Shown in pieces: positions 17,622 through 28,394 of a stretch of 64,000 nt of DNA. The notes under the pieces are model-generated. The model had not been told where the DNA came from. It ran no database searches and saw only the letters and a program-made list of their open reading frames with translations. Within the stretch, counting starts at the first letter, position 1. Every line of letters begins with the position of its first letter. The DNA comes from Flagellimonas amphidinii (GTDB taxonomy: Bacteria > Bacteroidota > Bacteroidia > Flavobacteriales > Flavobacteriaceae), in assembly GCF_013090115.1 (NCBI RefSeq), contig NZ_JABFNN010000027.1:248001-312000 (forward strand). The letters are read 5' to 3'. The position numbers were made by a program, and so were the translations under genes.

Positions 17622-20381
17622 ATGAGAAGACTAGCGATAATTTCCCTAATGTTGTTTGGAGCACTGGCATATGGACAGACAAGAGTTCAGGGAAAAGTAG
17701 TTGATGAAAATAATGAGCCTATTCCTGGAGTCAATGTTGTATTGGTTGGGAAAGCGGAAGGAGCCACTGCTGACTTTGATGGAAATTTTACTTTTGAGAC
17801 ATCGGAACAACCGCCCTTTCAACTAAGGTTTACCAGTATAGGTTTTTCAGATTACGTAGCCGATGTAACTTCCAATAATCAAACATTAAATATTGTGTTG
17901 AGGGAAGCATCTACTATTTTGGATGAAATTGTAATATCAGCATCACGTACTCCGGAACGTATTTTTGAGTCACCAGTTTCTGTGGAAAGATTTGGCTTGA
18001 ATGATATTAAAGAAACCACAGCAGAATCATTTTATGGTGGATTACAGAATTTGAAAGGTGTGGATATGAATACCAATAGTTTAACCTTTCAGTCTATCAA
18101 CACCAGGGGTTTTGCCACTTTTGCCAACAATAGATTCTTGCAATTGGTAGATGGTATGGACAATACTGCGCCTGGTCTAAACTTTGTATTGGGGAACTTG
18201 GTGGGGATGTCTGAGTTGGACGTGCAAAGTATTGAAATACTCCCTGGAGCATCTTCTGCACTATATGGGGCTGGTGCTTTTAACGGAATTCTCTTCATGA
18301 GGAGTAAAAGTCCTTTTGATTTTCAGGGAATCAGTGCTTATGGAAAAACAGGGATTACTTCTCAAGAAGCTGCAGGAGACAATAACTATTATGACTTTGG
18401 AATTAGGGCGGCGCATGCCTTTAATGATAAGTTGGCCGTAAAAGCCAATTTTTCAGTTTTGAAAGGTGAAGATTGGCACGCAAACAGTATTATTGATTTG
18501 AATAACCCCGGAGCTGATCGTTCAAACCCAGCTTATGACGGACTTAATGTTTATGGTGATGAGGTATCAACACTTTTAGATTTTGATGCTGCTGCGGGAC
18601 TTCCAAGTGGAACTGTTGGTACTGCTGTTGTTTCCAGAACGGGTTATGAAGAAAGAGCATTAGCCAACTACAATGCGGAAAGTGTGAAGACTGATTTCGC
18701 AGTTCACTATCGTCCTTTCGCTACAGATTTGGAATTGATCTATAACGGAAGAATAGGTAGAGGTACCACTATCTATCAAGGTGCCAACAGATATGCAGTG
18801 AGTGGGTTCTCTATGCAGCAACACAAATTGGAAATCAAAAATGACAACTTCTTTTTAAGAGGATATATTGTTTCTGAAAACTCTGGTGATGCCTATGATA
18901 CTCGTTTTGCAGCAATCAACATCAATAGATCATGGAAATCCGATACACAGTGGTTTACTGAATATGCCGGAACTTATATTCCAACCTATTTAGGGGGAAT
19001 ACAGCAAGGTGGATTAACCCCTGAACAAGCTTCTACAGCTGCCCATGCCGCTGCAAGACAAGTTGCAGATACCGGAAGACTTGTTCCTGGAACACCAGGA
19101 TTTCAGAGTGCTTTCAATACAGTGACTAATGATGGCGATTTAACAACGGGAGCAAAATTTATTGATAACACCAAGTTTAGACATCTTAATGGTAATTATA
19201 ACTTGGCGCATTTAATTGATGATTGGGCTGATATTCAAATAGGAGGTTCATATAGAGAATATGAGTTGAATTCCAGTGGAACCATCTTTACTGATTTTGA
19301 TGGTCCCATAAGTTATAATGAGTATGGTGCCTATGCCCAACTACAGAAGAAATTTCTCAACGACAGATTTAAGTTTACAGGTTCTGCAAGATATGATAAG
19401 AATGAGTTTTTCGATGGATTTCTTTCGCCAAGGCTCTCATTATCTTACACAGCCGGTGAAAATAGAAATCATAACATAAGGGCTTCTGTTCAGCAAGGGT
19501 TTAGAAACCCAACTACGCAAGACTTGTTTATTGGGTTGAATGCAGGTGCCGCTATCTTGGTTGGTTCCGCTCCTGATAATTTGGATAGGGATGTTAGGAC
19601 TTTTGATGTAAGCCAAAGCGGTCAGGCATTGATTGGCCAGTCCACTGTTGACATTGTTGGTCGTGCTGCCTATGAAAATGCCTTTTCATTGAATTCTGTT
19701 CAAAGTGGAGCACCTGAAGCGGTAAATACTTCGGTAATCAAACCAGAGGAGATTACCGCATTTGAAGCAGGGTATAGAGGTCAGATTGGAAAGTTCACTA
19801 TTGATTTGAGCGGTTACTACAACAGTTATTCAGACTTTATTGCAAATGTCACTACCGTAGTTCCTTTTTATGGTACAGCTGGCGATGGAGCACTTTCTTT
19901 ATTGGCACTGCAAAATGGGGACTTCCAAGCTTATCAAACTTATACCAACTCTACTGTGGATATTAACTCTTATGGAGGTAGTGTAGGTGTGGATACCAAA
20001 ATAGGAAACTTTGATTTGGGTGTTAACTATACCTATACCGAATTGGATTTTGACAAAGCAAGATTCCCAGACTTTAGAACCAATTTCAATACACCAAAAC
20101 ACAAGGTAAAGGCTTCTTTTGGAAATACGGAACTGTTTAAAAACTTTGGATTTAATGTAAACTATAGATGGAGTGATAGTTATTTTTGGGAGGCTTCCTT
20201 TGCAGATGGCGACGTCCCTGCGTTTACAGTATTGGATGCACAGATTAACTATTCGGTTCCAAGTATAAAATCTATATTTAAGGCAGGTGGTTCCAATATT
20301 TTGGGTGATGAGTATTTCACCGCAGTGGGAACAGGAAATATAGGTTCCATTTATTATGTTTCATGGACGATCAATCCATAA
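17622..20381 (+). CDS. TonB-dependent receptor with carboxypeptidase-like N-terminal domain
   Basis: The 919-residue outer-membrane protein has signal peptide MRRLAIISLMLFGALAYGQ. A carboxypeptidase-D-regulatory-like domain follows (about 20-100, GKVVDENNEPIPGVNVVLVG and DFDGNFTF), then a plug (LDEIVISASRTPERIFESPVSVE, with EILPGASSALYGAGAFNG at about 205-222) and a barrel. The C-terminus, SIYYVSWTINP, is less regular than the usual terminal beta-strand. No susD gene follows, so it is a single-component receptor rather than a glycan-type SusCD pair. The substrate is unknown. It is monocistronic, flanked by terminators at 17438-17467 and 20403-20433. Confidence 0.9.
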   Translation: MRRLAIISLMLFGALAYGQTRVQGKVVDENNEPIPGVNVVLVGKAEGATADFDGNFTFETSEQPPFQLRFTSIGFSDYVADVTSNNQTLNIVLREASTILDEIVISASRTPERIFESPVSVERFGLNDIKETTAESFYGGLQNLKGVDMNTNSLTFQSINTRGFATFANNRFLQLVDGMDNTAPGLNFVLGNLVGMSELDVQSIEILPGASSALYGAGAFNGILFMRSKSPFDFQGISAYGKTGITSQEAAGDNNYYDFGIRAAHAFNDKLAVKANFSVLKGEDWHANSIIDLNNPGADRSNPAYDGLNVYGDEVSTLLDFDAAAGLPSGTVGTAVVSRTGYEERALANYNAESVKTDFAVHYRPFATDLELIYNGRIGRGTTIYQGANRYAVSGFSMQQHKLEIKNDNFFLRGYIVSENSGDAYDTRFAAININRSWKSDTQWFTEYAGTYIPTYLGGIQQGGLTPEQASTAAHAAARQVADTGRLVPGTPGFQSAFNTVTNDGDLTTGAKFIDNTKFRHLNGNYNLAHLIDDWADIQIGGSYREYELNSSGTIFTDFDGPISYNEYGAYAQLQKKFLNDRFKFTGSARYDKNEFFDGFLSPRLSLSYTAGENRNHNIRASVQQGFRNPTTQDLFIGLNAGAAILVGSAPDNLDRDVRTFDVSQSGQALIGQSTVDIVGRAAYENAFSLNSVQSGAPEAVNTSVIKPEEITAFEAGYRGQIGKFTIDLSGYYNSYSDFIANVTTVVPFYGTAGDGALSLLALQNGDFQAYQTYTNSTVDINSYGGSVGVDTKIGNFDLGVNYTYTELDFDKARFPDFRTNFNTPKHKVKASFGNTELFKNFGFNVNYRWSDSYFWEASFADGDVPAFTVLDAQINYSVPSIKSIFKAGGSNILGDEYFTAVGTGNIGSIYYVSWTINP

Positions 20382-20402
20382 CAGAAAATCACAATATTAT
20401 AG

Positions 20403-20433
20403 AAAAGGCACTGTAAAAATCAGTGCCTTTTTT
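20403..20433 (+). terminator. Terminator after the 919-residue receptor
   Basis: A perfect stem AAAAGGCACTG/CAGTGCCTTTT with a 7-base loop (20414-20420) ends in a T run. It begins 22 bases after the receptor stop and separates it from atpD. Confidence 0.9.
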
Positions 20434-20468
20434 CTTGTCAAAAAAACAAGATATTAGTTTCAGATTAA

Positions 20469-22055
<1,587 letters not shown>

Positions 22056-22057
22056 TT

Positions 22058-22336
22058 ATGTTCTTAGAAATTGTATCACCAGAAGCTACGTTGTTCTCAG
22101 GAGAAGTAATTGCCGTTACTGTTCCTGGAATAAATGGCGAATTTCAAATGCTGGAAAACCACGCTCCTATTGTTTCTTTATTGCAAGAAGGTAAGGTTAA
22201 AGTAAAGGGAGACATTGCCATTGACGAAGAGTTCCAAAATAAGTTTTCCAAAGGAACCGATGGAGAAACGGTACTTGCTATTACCAGTGGAACTGTTGAG
22301 ATGAAAGACAATAAGATTATTGTTTTAGCGGACTAA
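22058..22336 (+). CDS. atpC: ATP synthase F1 subunit epsilon (short form)
   Basis: The 92-residue protein starts 2 bases after the atpD stop. It begins MFLEIVSPEATLFSGEVIAVTVPGINGEFQMLENHAPIVSLL, which is the beta-sandwich domain of the epsilon subunit. It stops at about the point where the C-terminal helical hairpin of longer family members (about 130-140 residues) would begin. The inhibitory helical domain is therefore missing, as in other Bacteroidetes. The protein belongs to the central stalk of F1. Confidence 0.93.
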   Translation: MFLEIVSPEATLFSGEVIAVTVPGINGEFQMLENHAPIVSLLQEGKVKVKGDIAIDEEFQNKFSKGTDGETVLAITSGTVEMKDNKIIVLAD

Positions 22337-22360
22337 GTTTCCTCAAACAAAAATATAGAA

Positions 22361-22388
22361 GCCCAATTCTTTTGAGTTGGGCTTTTTT
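22361..22388 (+). terminator. Terminator after atpDC
   Basis: A stem GCCCAA/TTGGGC (22361-22366 with 22377-22382) with further partial pairing in the loop is followed by six T. It abuts the stop of the convergent acetyltransferase gene at 22387. Confidence 0.8.
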
Positions 22389-22920
22389 ATTGTAATGCAA
22401 TAATGGACCATATTGTTTCATTCACCCTGTGTTGGGAAAGTTCTTTAAACCCAATGGCTTTATGTGCATTCATAGAGCGTATATTATTGGTATCTACTTC
22501 GGTGATGATTTTATCAAAACCTTCTGGCAAGCAATTTTTCATGGTATGGTATAGATTTCTAAAAACTCCTAGACCTCGATGGCTCTTTGCTATGCAGACT
22601 TGACCCATGACCATATAATTGGATTTGCTGCCTTTTATTACTTTATTGATTTCAGCAAACATAGGCTTTAACACCTCTATTGAATCTGAAAATTTGGGGT
22701 GCATACATAGCGCGTAACCTACCACATGATTATTTTGTAAAGCTATAATATGCCCACATTCCTTGTTCATTGCTGTAAGAGTGTCTAGATTGTGCTCCAC
22801 GGTCAGAAAGCCTTCCTTTTCTCTTTCTTTTGAAGATAGGCTTTTGAATAGGTTCACTTGCTGAAGCGCAAGAATTTGTTCCAACTCATTTTTTGTTGAT
22901 GCCTGTTTGTAGGATAACAT
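22387..22920 (-). CDS. GNAT family N-acetyltransferase
   Basis: The protein is 177 residues. The acetyl-CoA-binding motif is visible as VCIAKSHRGLGVFRNLYHTMKN (about residues 110-131, R/Q-x-x-G-x-G/A type). A later segment, IITEVDTNNIRSMNAHKAIGFKELS, carries the family's N-x-x-A-x-x-x-Y/IGF ending. It should transfer an acetyl group from acetyl-CoA to an amine; the acceptor is unknown. It is divergent from bioF, with only 37 bases between start codons, so the two may share regulatory DNA. Confidence 0.85.
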   Translation of the reverse strand: MLSYKQASTKNELEQILALQQVNLFKSLSSKEREKEGFLTVEHNLDTLTAMNKECGHIIALQNNHVVGYALCMHPKFSDSIEVLKPMFAEINKVIKGSKSNYMVMGQVCIAKSHRGLGVFRNLYHTMKNCLPEGFDKIITEVDTNNIRSMNAHKAIGFKELSQHRVNETIWSIIALQ

Positions 22921-22957
22921 GCGAAAAGGATTTCAATAAAGATAGTACATTTGATCT

Positions 22958-24118
22958 ATGGCAAAATTACCCAAAAAGCTTGCGCAAAAACTTGACAAAA
23001 GACGCCAAGATGGAGCTTTAAGAGAGTTGTGTGTCATTCCAAATCTGGTTGATTTTTCTTCCAATGACTATCTAGGTTTTGCCCAAAACGAAATAATTTC
23101 AGGGAACATTTCAGATTTTTTGAAAAATTCCTCACAAGTAAATGGCTCAACAGGTTCCAGATTGCTTACGGGGAACCACCATCTGTATACTGAGCTTGAG
23201 AGCTTTTTGGAAAGGTTCTATACTGCAGAAGCAGCTTTGGTCTTCAATTCTGGGTATGATGCCAATATTGGCTTTTTTTCATCAGTTCCACAACGGGGAG
23301 ATATTATTTTGTTCGATGAGCTTGTACACGCCAGCATTCGGGACGGTATCCGATTGAGTGATGCCAAAAGCTACAAATTTGCTCATAATGATGTAGAAGA
23401 TTTGGATAAAAAAATGCAATCCGTCCGGCGTCAATCAAAAGGGGATGATTCCCAAATTTATGTAGTGACAGAATCTATTTTTTCTATGGATGGGGATTCA
23501 CCGGATTTGGAGAAATTTTCAAACTATTGCAAGGATAATGCATTGCAGCTGATTGTGGATGAGGCTCATGCAGTAGGGGTATTTGGAAATGGAAAAGGAT
23601 TGCTACCCCAATTGGAATTACAAAACCAAATTTTTGCCCGAATTGTTACATTTGGAAAAGCATTGGGTTGTCATGGAGCCGCAGTATTGTGCGATGGAAC
23701 CTTGAAAACATATTTGGTGAATTTTGCCCGTAGCTTTATTTATACCACTGCTCTACCACCGCATACGGTGGGCTGTATTTTGGGCGCACATCGATTTTTG
23801 GAAAGTAAGGAAGGAAGGTCCCTAATTGCGGGATTGCATGAAAATATTGCATTTTTCAAAGAGACGATAAGCAGTTTAGGGCTGCAACCTTTATTTTTAT
23901 CCAGTGATTCGGCCATTCAGGTGGTCGTTTTAAAAGGGAATCAAAAAGTAAAGGAGTGTGCTCAACTGTTGCAAAACAAGCAATTTGATGTACGCCCAAT
24001 TTTGACTCCTACAGTTCCTAAAGGAAATGAGCGTCTACGTATTTGTTTGCATGCATTCAATACAAAAAAAGAAATTGGGGAAATGTTGAATTTAATTTCA
24101 AAATACAGTCATGAGTAA
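22958..24118 (+). CDS. bioF: 8-Amino-7-oxononanoate synthase (or related alpha-oxoamine synthase)
   Basis: The 386-residue pyridoxal-phosphate enzyme condenses pimeloyl-thioester with alanine in biotin synthesis. Family motifs are clear: FSSNDYLGFA near the start, NGSTGSRLLTGNH, FNSGYDANIGFF, VDEAHAVGVFG, and the Schiff-base lysine in TFGKALGCHGAAVLC (around residue 235). The C-terminal LTPTVPKGNERLRICLHAFN closes the active site. Context supports BioF over other oxoamine synthases: bioD follows after one small gene, and bioA and bioB lie further on. Its stop overlaps the next start by 8 bases. Confidence 0.93.
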   Translation: MAKLPKKLAQKLDKRRQDGALRELCVIPNLVDFSSNDYLGFAQNEIISGNISDFLKNSSQVNGSTGSRLLTGNHHLYTELESFLERFYTAEAALVFNSGYDANIGFFSSVPQRGDIILFDELVHASIRDGIRLSDAKSYKFAHNDVEDLDKKMQSVRRQSKGDDSQIYVVTESIFSMDGDSPDLEKFSNYCKDNALQLIVDEAHAVGVFGNGKGLLPQLELQNQIFARIVTFGKALGCHGAAVLCDGTLKTYLVNFARSFIYTTALPPHTVGCILGAHRFLESKEGRSLIAGLHENIAFFKETISSLGLQPLFLSSDSAIQVVVLKGNQKVKECAQLLQNKQFDVRPILTPTVPKGNERLRICLHAFNTKKEIGEMLNLISKYSHE

Positions 24119-24491
24119 GGATTGGGTGATTCTTGGAACTTTTGAGTTTTTGGCCGATGTGCAAATCATCAAAGGAAAGTTGGAATCCGAAGGTATTGAA
24201 GTGCAATTGAAGGATGACAATACCGTAAGTATAGATCCTTTTGCAAGCAATGCCTTGGGTGGAGTGAAGCTACTGGTTCATAAATATGATGAAAAAGAGG
24301 CTAGAACCATATATGATGAAATCCGGAATTACGCCACCGACGAAAATGGAAATCTAATTACATGCCCTAACTGCAAGGCACAGAAAAGTGAAGTGTATTA
24401 TGCACGGGACACATTGCTTTATAAGTTGTTTCCTTTTTTAGAATCCAAAAAATATAAGTGTAATAATTGTAATTTTCTCTCAAGAGCTTAA
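24111..24491 (+). CDS. DUF2007-type small protein with a zinc ribbon, in the biotin operon
   Basis: The 126-residue cytoplasmic protein begins MSKDWVILGTFEFLADVQIIKGKLESEGIEVQLKDDN. This is the ferredoxin-like layout of DUF2007 (putative signal-transducing) proteins. The C-terminal part has two cysteine pairs, CPNC (about residues 87-90) and CNNC near the end, which should bind zinc. It overlaps the bioF stop by 8 bases and is followed 2 bases later by bioD, so it is translated as part of the biotin operon. A role in biotin synthesis is inferred from position only. Confidence 0.8.
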   Translation: MSKDWVILGTFEFLADVQIIKGKLESEGIEVQLKDDNTVSIDPFASNALGGVKLLVHKYDEKEARTIYDEIRNYATDENGNLITCPNCKAQKSEVYYARDTLLYKLFPFLESKKYKCNNCNFLSRA

Positions 24492-24493
24492 GC

Positions 24494-25108
24494 ATGAAAC
24501 TCTTCATAACTGGAATTTCAACTGAAGTAGGTAAAACGGTTGCATCAGCAATTGTGGTGGAAGCGTTGCAAGCAGATTATTGGAAACCCATACAAGCTGG
24601 GGACTTAGAACATTCAGACAGTCATAAAATCAAAGGGTTGATTTCCAACGATAAAACTGTTGTTCATCCCAATAGTTATGCCTTGAATACCCCTATGAGT
24701 CCACATGCCGCTGCAGAGATAGATAATATTACCATTGAACTTGCCCAAGTGGTTCCTCCAGAAACGGATAACCATTTGGTCATTGAAGGTGCGGGCGGTT
24801 TATTGGTTCCCCTCAACGATACCGATACAATTTTTGACTTGATTCAACTCGACTATAAGGTTATTGTAGTTTCAAGACATTATCTGGGAAGTATCAACCA
24901 TTCCCTATTGACTATCGAAAAACTTCAAGAAAAGCAGTTAAAAGTTGGGGTTATTTTCAGTGGGGATGAGCACCCGACAACAGAAACCATAATTCTGAAA
25001 AAAACGGGCGCTACATTTCTTGGACGGATTAATGAGGAGTCAAAATTTGATAAGAAGGTCATTCAAAAATATGTTCCCTATTTTCAGAGTACTCTTTCCC
25101 GCTTTTAA
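24494..25108 (+). CDS. bioD: Dethiobiotin synthase
   Basis: The 204-residue ATP-dependent carboxylase closes the ureido ring of dethiobiotin from 7,8-diaminononanoate and CO2. The P-loop is TGISTEVGKT (residues 6-15), of the deviant Walker type usual in BioD, with both the glycine and GKT present. Substrate-binding segments YWKPIQAGD and VIEGAGGLLVPLND are intact. It is the last forward gene of the bioF-DUF2007-bioD group. Its 3' end (25040-25108) overlaps the 3' end of the opposing glycosyltransferase gene by 69 bases, and its own C-terminus looks complete. Confidence 0.95.
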   Translation: MKLFITGISTEVGKTVASAIVVEALQADYWKPIQAGDLEHSDSHKIKGLISNDKTVVHPNSYALNTPMSPHAAAEIDNITIELAQVVPPETDNHLVIEGAGGLLVPLNDTDTIFDLIQLDYKVIVVSRHYLGSINHSLLTIEKLQEKQLKVGVIFSGDEHPTTETIILKKTGATFLGRINEESKFDKKVIQKYVPYFQSTLSRF

Positions 25109-26695
25109 CCATTTATCATCATCAATAGAATAAAGGATTTTTTGCCCTTTTAGTTCTTCCTTATATAGAATGTAATAACCATTATTTTGAAAAGATGAGG
25201 TTTTTCTTAGGAATTGGTGTCCAAAAAGCTCCATATAAGCGGCAGTTTTATAAAAATCCCCAATCTTGTGGGGGTCAAAAGCATTGATTTTTGAAAATAG
25301 AAAAATAAAATCATCACCTGTAATTTCTAATATGTTCTTTGCGTGACTTTTGAATATGGATGAGTGACTTTTGTGCTGTTTTATAGGGTACACAACAAGG
25401 GAAAACATCACTTTGATTAGAACAATGCCTGTTAGCCCAAAAATGAGTTTATCCCAAAAATATTTTCTTTTTAGTTGAAGAAAAAATAACAATAAAGCCA
25501 ATAACCCCAAAAGAGGGCTGTAATAAGAAATCCCATCAATTACTTTGAAATAATCAATGAAAGGAAGTATAAAACAACATACCCCAAGTGTAAAGGACAA
25601 AAAACAAAGAACATTAAAGAATATATTTTTCTTCCAACTATACTCCTCATTGTCAAATAAAAAAGCATAGGTCAATATACTTATAACAATGGGATAAAAC
25701 ATATAAGTGTATCGAGATTTGGCACCTGGCGATAACCAATAAATAATAAAATTTGAAAAGAAAATCATGATTAAGAATACCATGTATCTGTTTCTCTTGA
25801 TTTTACCAATCACTGTTTTTTTAAACAGAAAAATAATAAGTAAAGTGGCTGGAAATAGGTTTGCCAGCATATTAATGGGAAACCATAAAAAATGAAATAT
25901 AAAGGCATTATTTTTCTTTTCTAGAAAGGACTTATTTCGTGTTATTTCCCACATTCCTTTTATATAGGAATAAGGGTCGTCGTATAGTCCATAAATATAA
26001 AAGAATAGAAATATTCCTCCCAAACAGCAAAACATGGACAAAAAATGGATGGGTAGAAACAGTTTGATGAACTCTTTCTTCTGAATGAAAAATACTAATA
26101 GAGATATAGCCAAAAAAACAAAAGAGACTACTCCTTTGGTCAAAAAACCTAAAAAACAAAAGAAGTAGGCAAATAAAAAAAGTGAAGTAAATTTTTTTTG
26201 TTCATAAAAGTGATAGATGCTCAACATGCTGAGCAAAACCAAAAGAGAGAAAAATATATCTATTTCTGCTGTATTTGAAAAGAAAAAATATAAGTCTGCA
26301 GAAATTAAGTATAAGAATGAAGCAATAACCCCAAAAGAGTGATTTACATGTTTTTTTCCCATAAAATAAACCACTAAACCTGTTAGAAACATCGATAGTG
26401 CCGAAGGAAACCTGAAAGCAAATTCACTATCCATTCCAAATATTTTGCATGATAGGGATAGGATAATATACCATAAAGGAGGATGGTCATAAAATGTATC
26501 GTTAAATAAGGTGGTTACTACATAGTTATGATTGAAAATCATTTCCATGGCAATTATCGATCGTCTGGGCTCTTCATTATAAAACGGTGCCATTTCAAGA
26601 TTTAGAAATAATGAAATCAAATAGAGAAATATAAAAAGCAAGGTCAAAAAGTTATCCCTTCTTTTAATACAAAGAAAAATGGCTTTCACCGTCAC
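25040..26695 (-). CDS. ArnT/PMT-like membrane glycosyltransferase (GT39/GT83 family)
   Basis: The 551-residue polytopic inner-membrane protein has about 11-12 hydrophobic helices and a C-terminal soluble tail. The first periplasmic loop has the family's acidic/EPRR region (PFYNEEPRRSIIAME) and the DHPPLWY motif (about residues 70-76). These match enzymes that move sugars from polyprenyl-phosphate carriers to lipids or proteins. The gene is strikingly A+T rich (15 G+C in 60 bases at 26161-26220), unlike the bio genes on either side. It runs against the bio operon, and its last 69 bases overlap bioD, suggesting a foreign insert that lost its own end. Confidence 0.85.
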   Translation of the reverse strand: MTVKAIFLCIKRRDNFLTLLFIFLYLISLFLNLEMAPFYNEEPRRSIIAMEMIFNHNYVVTTLFNDTFYDHPPLWYIILSLSCKIFGMDSEFAFRFPSALSMFLTGLVVYFMGKKHVNHSFGVIASFLYLISADLYFFFSNTAEIDIFFSLLVLLSMLSIYHFYEQKKFTSLFLFAYFFCFLGFLTKGVVSFVFLAISLLVFFIQKKEFIKLFLPIHFLSMFCCLGGIFLFFYIYGLYDDPYSYIKGMWEITRNKSFLEKKNNAFIFHFLWFPINMLANLFPATLLIIFLFKKTVIGKIKRNRYMVFLIMIFFSNFIIYWLSPGAKSRYTYMFYPIVISILTYAFLFDNEEYSWKKNIFFNVLCFLSFTLGVCCFILPFIDYFKVIDGISYYSPLLGLLALLLFFLQLKRKYFWDKLIFGLTGIVLIKVMFSLVVYPIKQHKSHSSIFKSHAKNILEITGDDFIFLFSKINAFDPHKIGDFYKTAAYMELFGHQFLRKTSSFQNNGYYILYKEELKGQKILYSIDDDKWLKAGKSTLKIGNIFLNDLLIKF

Positions 26696-26849
26696 AACAT
26701 ATAGGTTTACATTAAAACTCTAAAAAGGGTACTTTTCTAGTTTTTTAAGTATGGGGTAAATTATATGCTGCGGGTAATTGTAAGTAACCCAATCTCACAA
26801 CGGTCGTTTTGTGGAAATATTGTTAAGGTTGAAAATCATTGAAAAGCAA

Positions 26850-28331
26850 TCAATGGATTCTTTTGTAGATTAATCCTCTATCTATTGTTTCAATTAAGAA
26901 ATAATGTTCTAATAAGTAGTCATTAATGTATTCGTTGATTTGTGTAAACTTACCATCAAAAATACTTTTGCCTTTTCTTGCCACTATAGTTTTGGGTTGT
27001 AGTACTTCTAAAATATAACGTAGTTCCTCCATACTGGTTTTTTGCTCGTTTTCCATAAAAGGAAAAAGCTCTTCTCGGGTTATATTGCTTGGATGTGTCG
27101 ACACTTTGGTTGGAGGAGTTGCTCCGAGTACCCAATAACCAATATGATATTCTGTAAAAAAGATATTTTTGGTTTCTAGATTGTTTTCTGTTATGTAAAT
27201 GGGCACATCAATGCCTTCTCCGTTGAAAAAAGAACCTTTATTGATTTTGTTTGAAACGATATTGGCATACTCTAAATAAGATTCCATAGGGATAAGTACA
27301 AGGAGTATACCCGTTATTAATCTCAAAGGTTTTTGTAAGCTGGGCAGTTTTCCCAAAGCCATTCCTATCAGGATCAATATAAAAGGATAGAGCTGGATGA
27401 GATAATGTCCGTTTACTTTACCCGCTTGCATAAAGGACAACAAAATCCCAATAATTATAATAGATAAGAATTGAAGTTTTTTTGATGTGATGTCAATCAG
27501 CTTAAAACCAAAACCGGCAATCAAAAGTGAGAGCGTAACAAGAACAAAAGGGAGCACGTTATAAATGGAATGTTGTTTTGAACCTGAGTAGGCCAAAGGG
27601 GCTTTAAAAATGGAAAGCCACCAGGTATTCGTTTGGTTTTGTGTGTAATAAGGAACAACTGTCAATGCAATAAGAAAGACGAAGCCCAATCCAAGCACAA
27701 CCAATTTTTTCAAGGTGTTTTTATAGTCTTTTTCCAAAAAACCTTGCCCTAAATACAACCATAAAAAAACAAATGGGTAAGCCATGTTCAGTTTAGACAT
27801 GACGGATAAACCAAATAGAATCCCTACTGCGAAAAACCATGCCCAATGATTCTTGGCAAACAAAAAATAAACGCCCGCTACAAAAAACAAAATACTGATA
27901 TGTTCGCTCATGACTCCCTGAAGACTTCCAAAAAGACTTTGAAAGAAAACACAGAAAAGAGCACACCAAAAGGCGATTTTTTGGGAGGTTATTTTAGTGG
28001 CTATGCCATAGGTGAACAAAGCGGTCAGTGCAACCATTAAACTACCGAACAGTCGAATCGCAATAAAACTTTTGCCAAAAAACTTAATGATCACCGCAAA
28101 AAACAAAAATGTAATGGGAGGTTTTAGGTCCCAAAGCTGCGTATAGGGCAAATGGCCATCCACCCACGACTGCCCCATAATAATAAAAGTGCTCTCATCC
28201 CGATCAATATAGTCCCTAAAGAAAAAGGGAAACCTAACAAAAAGGGCCACCAAGAACAAAATCCAAAAAACGGTCTTCCAGTCTAAAGACCTATAATCTA
28301 GATTAGAAAAAGGGTTGGTTAACTTGGTCAC
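26850..28331 (-). CDS. PMT/ArnT-like membrane glycosyltransferase, second copy type
   Basis: The 493-residue protein has about 11 transmembrane helices. The opening part has RFPFFFRDYIDRDESTFIIMGQ (acidic D-R-D-E site, about residues 33-50). The WDLKPPITFLFF segment is the K-P-P motif used for lipid-linked sugar donors. It belongs to the same broad fold as the gene at 25040-26695 but is not a close copy. Both genes point left, separated by a 154-base gap in which I see nothing clear beyond A+T-rich sequence. Together they split the biotin genes bioD and bioA. The donor, acceptor and product are unknown. Confidence 0.82.
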   Translation of the reverse strand: MTKLTNPFSNLDYRSLDWKTVFWILFLVALFVRFPFFFRDYIDRDESTFIIMGQSWVDGHLPYTQLWDLKPPITFLFFAVIIKFFGKSFIAIRLFGSLMVALTALFTYGIATKITSQKIAFWCALFCVFFQSLFGSLQGVMSEHISILFFVAGVYFLFAKNHWAWFFAVGILFGLSVMSKLNMAYPFVFLWLYLGQGFLEKDYKNTLKKLVVLGLGFVFLIALTVVPYYTQNQTNTWWLSIFKAPLAYSGSKQHSIYNVLPFVLVTLSLLIAGFGFKLIDITSKKLQFLSIIIIGILLSFMQAGKVNGHYLIQLYPFILILIGMALGKLPSLQKPLRLITGILLVLIPMESYLEYANIVSNKINKGSFFNGEGIDVPIYITENNLETKNIFFTEYHIGYWVLGATPPTKVSTHPSNITREELFPFMENEQKTSMEELRYILEVLQPKTIVARKGKSIFDGKFTQINEYINDYLLEHYFLIETIDRGLIYKRIH

Positions 28332-28394
28332 AATTTGGTTGGAGTTTATTGGCTTTTAATTATGATCTTTGCAATATAGATAAAATGAAGGGGT

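Noticed and set aside
17622..20381. SusC-type glycan receptor
   Set aside because: It has the carboxypeptidase-like domain, but there is no susD partner or sugar-cutting enzyme next to it, so a glycan locus is not supported.
22946..22953. TACATTTG, a perfect -7 box, just before bioF
   Set aside because: It ends only 4 bases before the ATG, so the transcript would start at or inside the start codon, and no -33 element is seen. A leaderless mRNA is possible but not supported.
26696..26849. Gap between the two glycosyltransferase genes as a site for a small RNA or tRNA
   Set aside because: I saw no cloverleaf, strong hairpin with T run or conserved promoter; only A+T-rich sequence.
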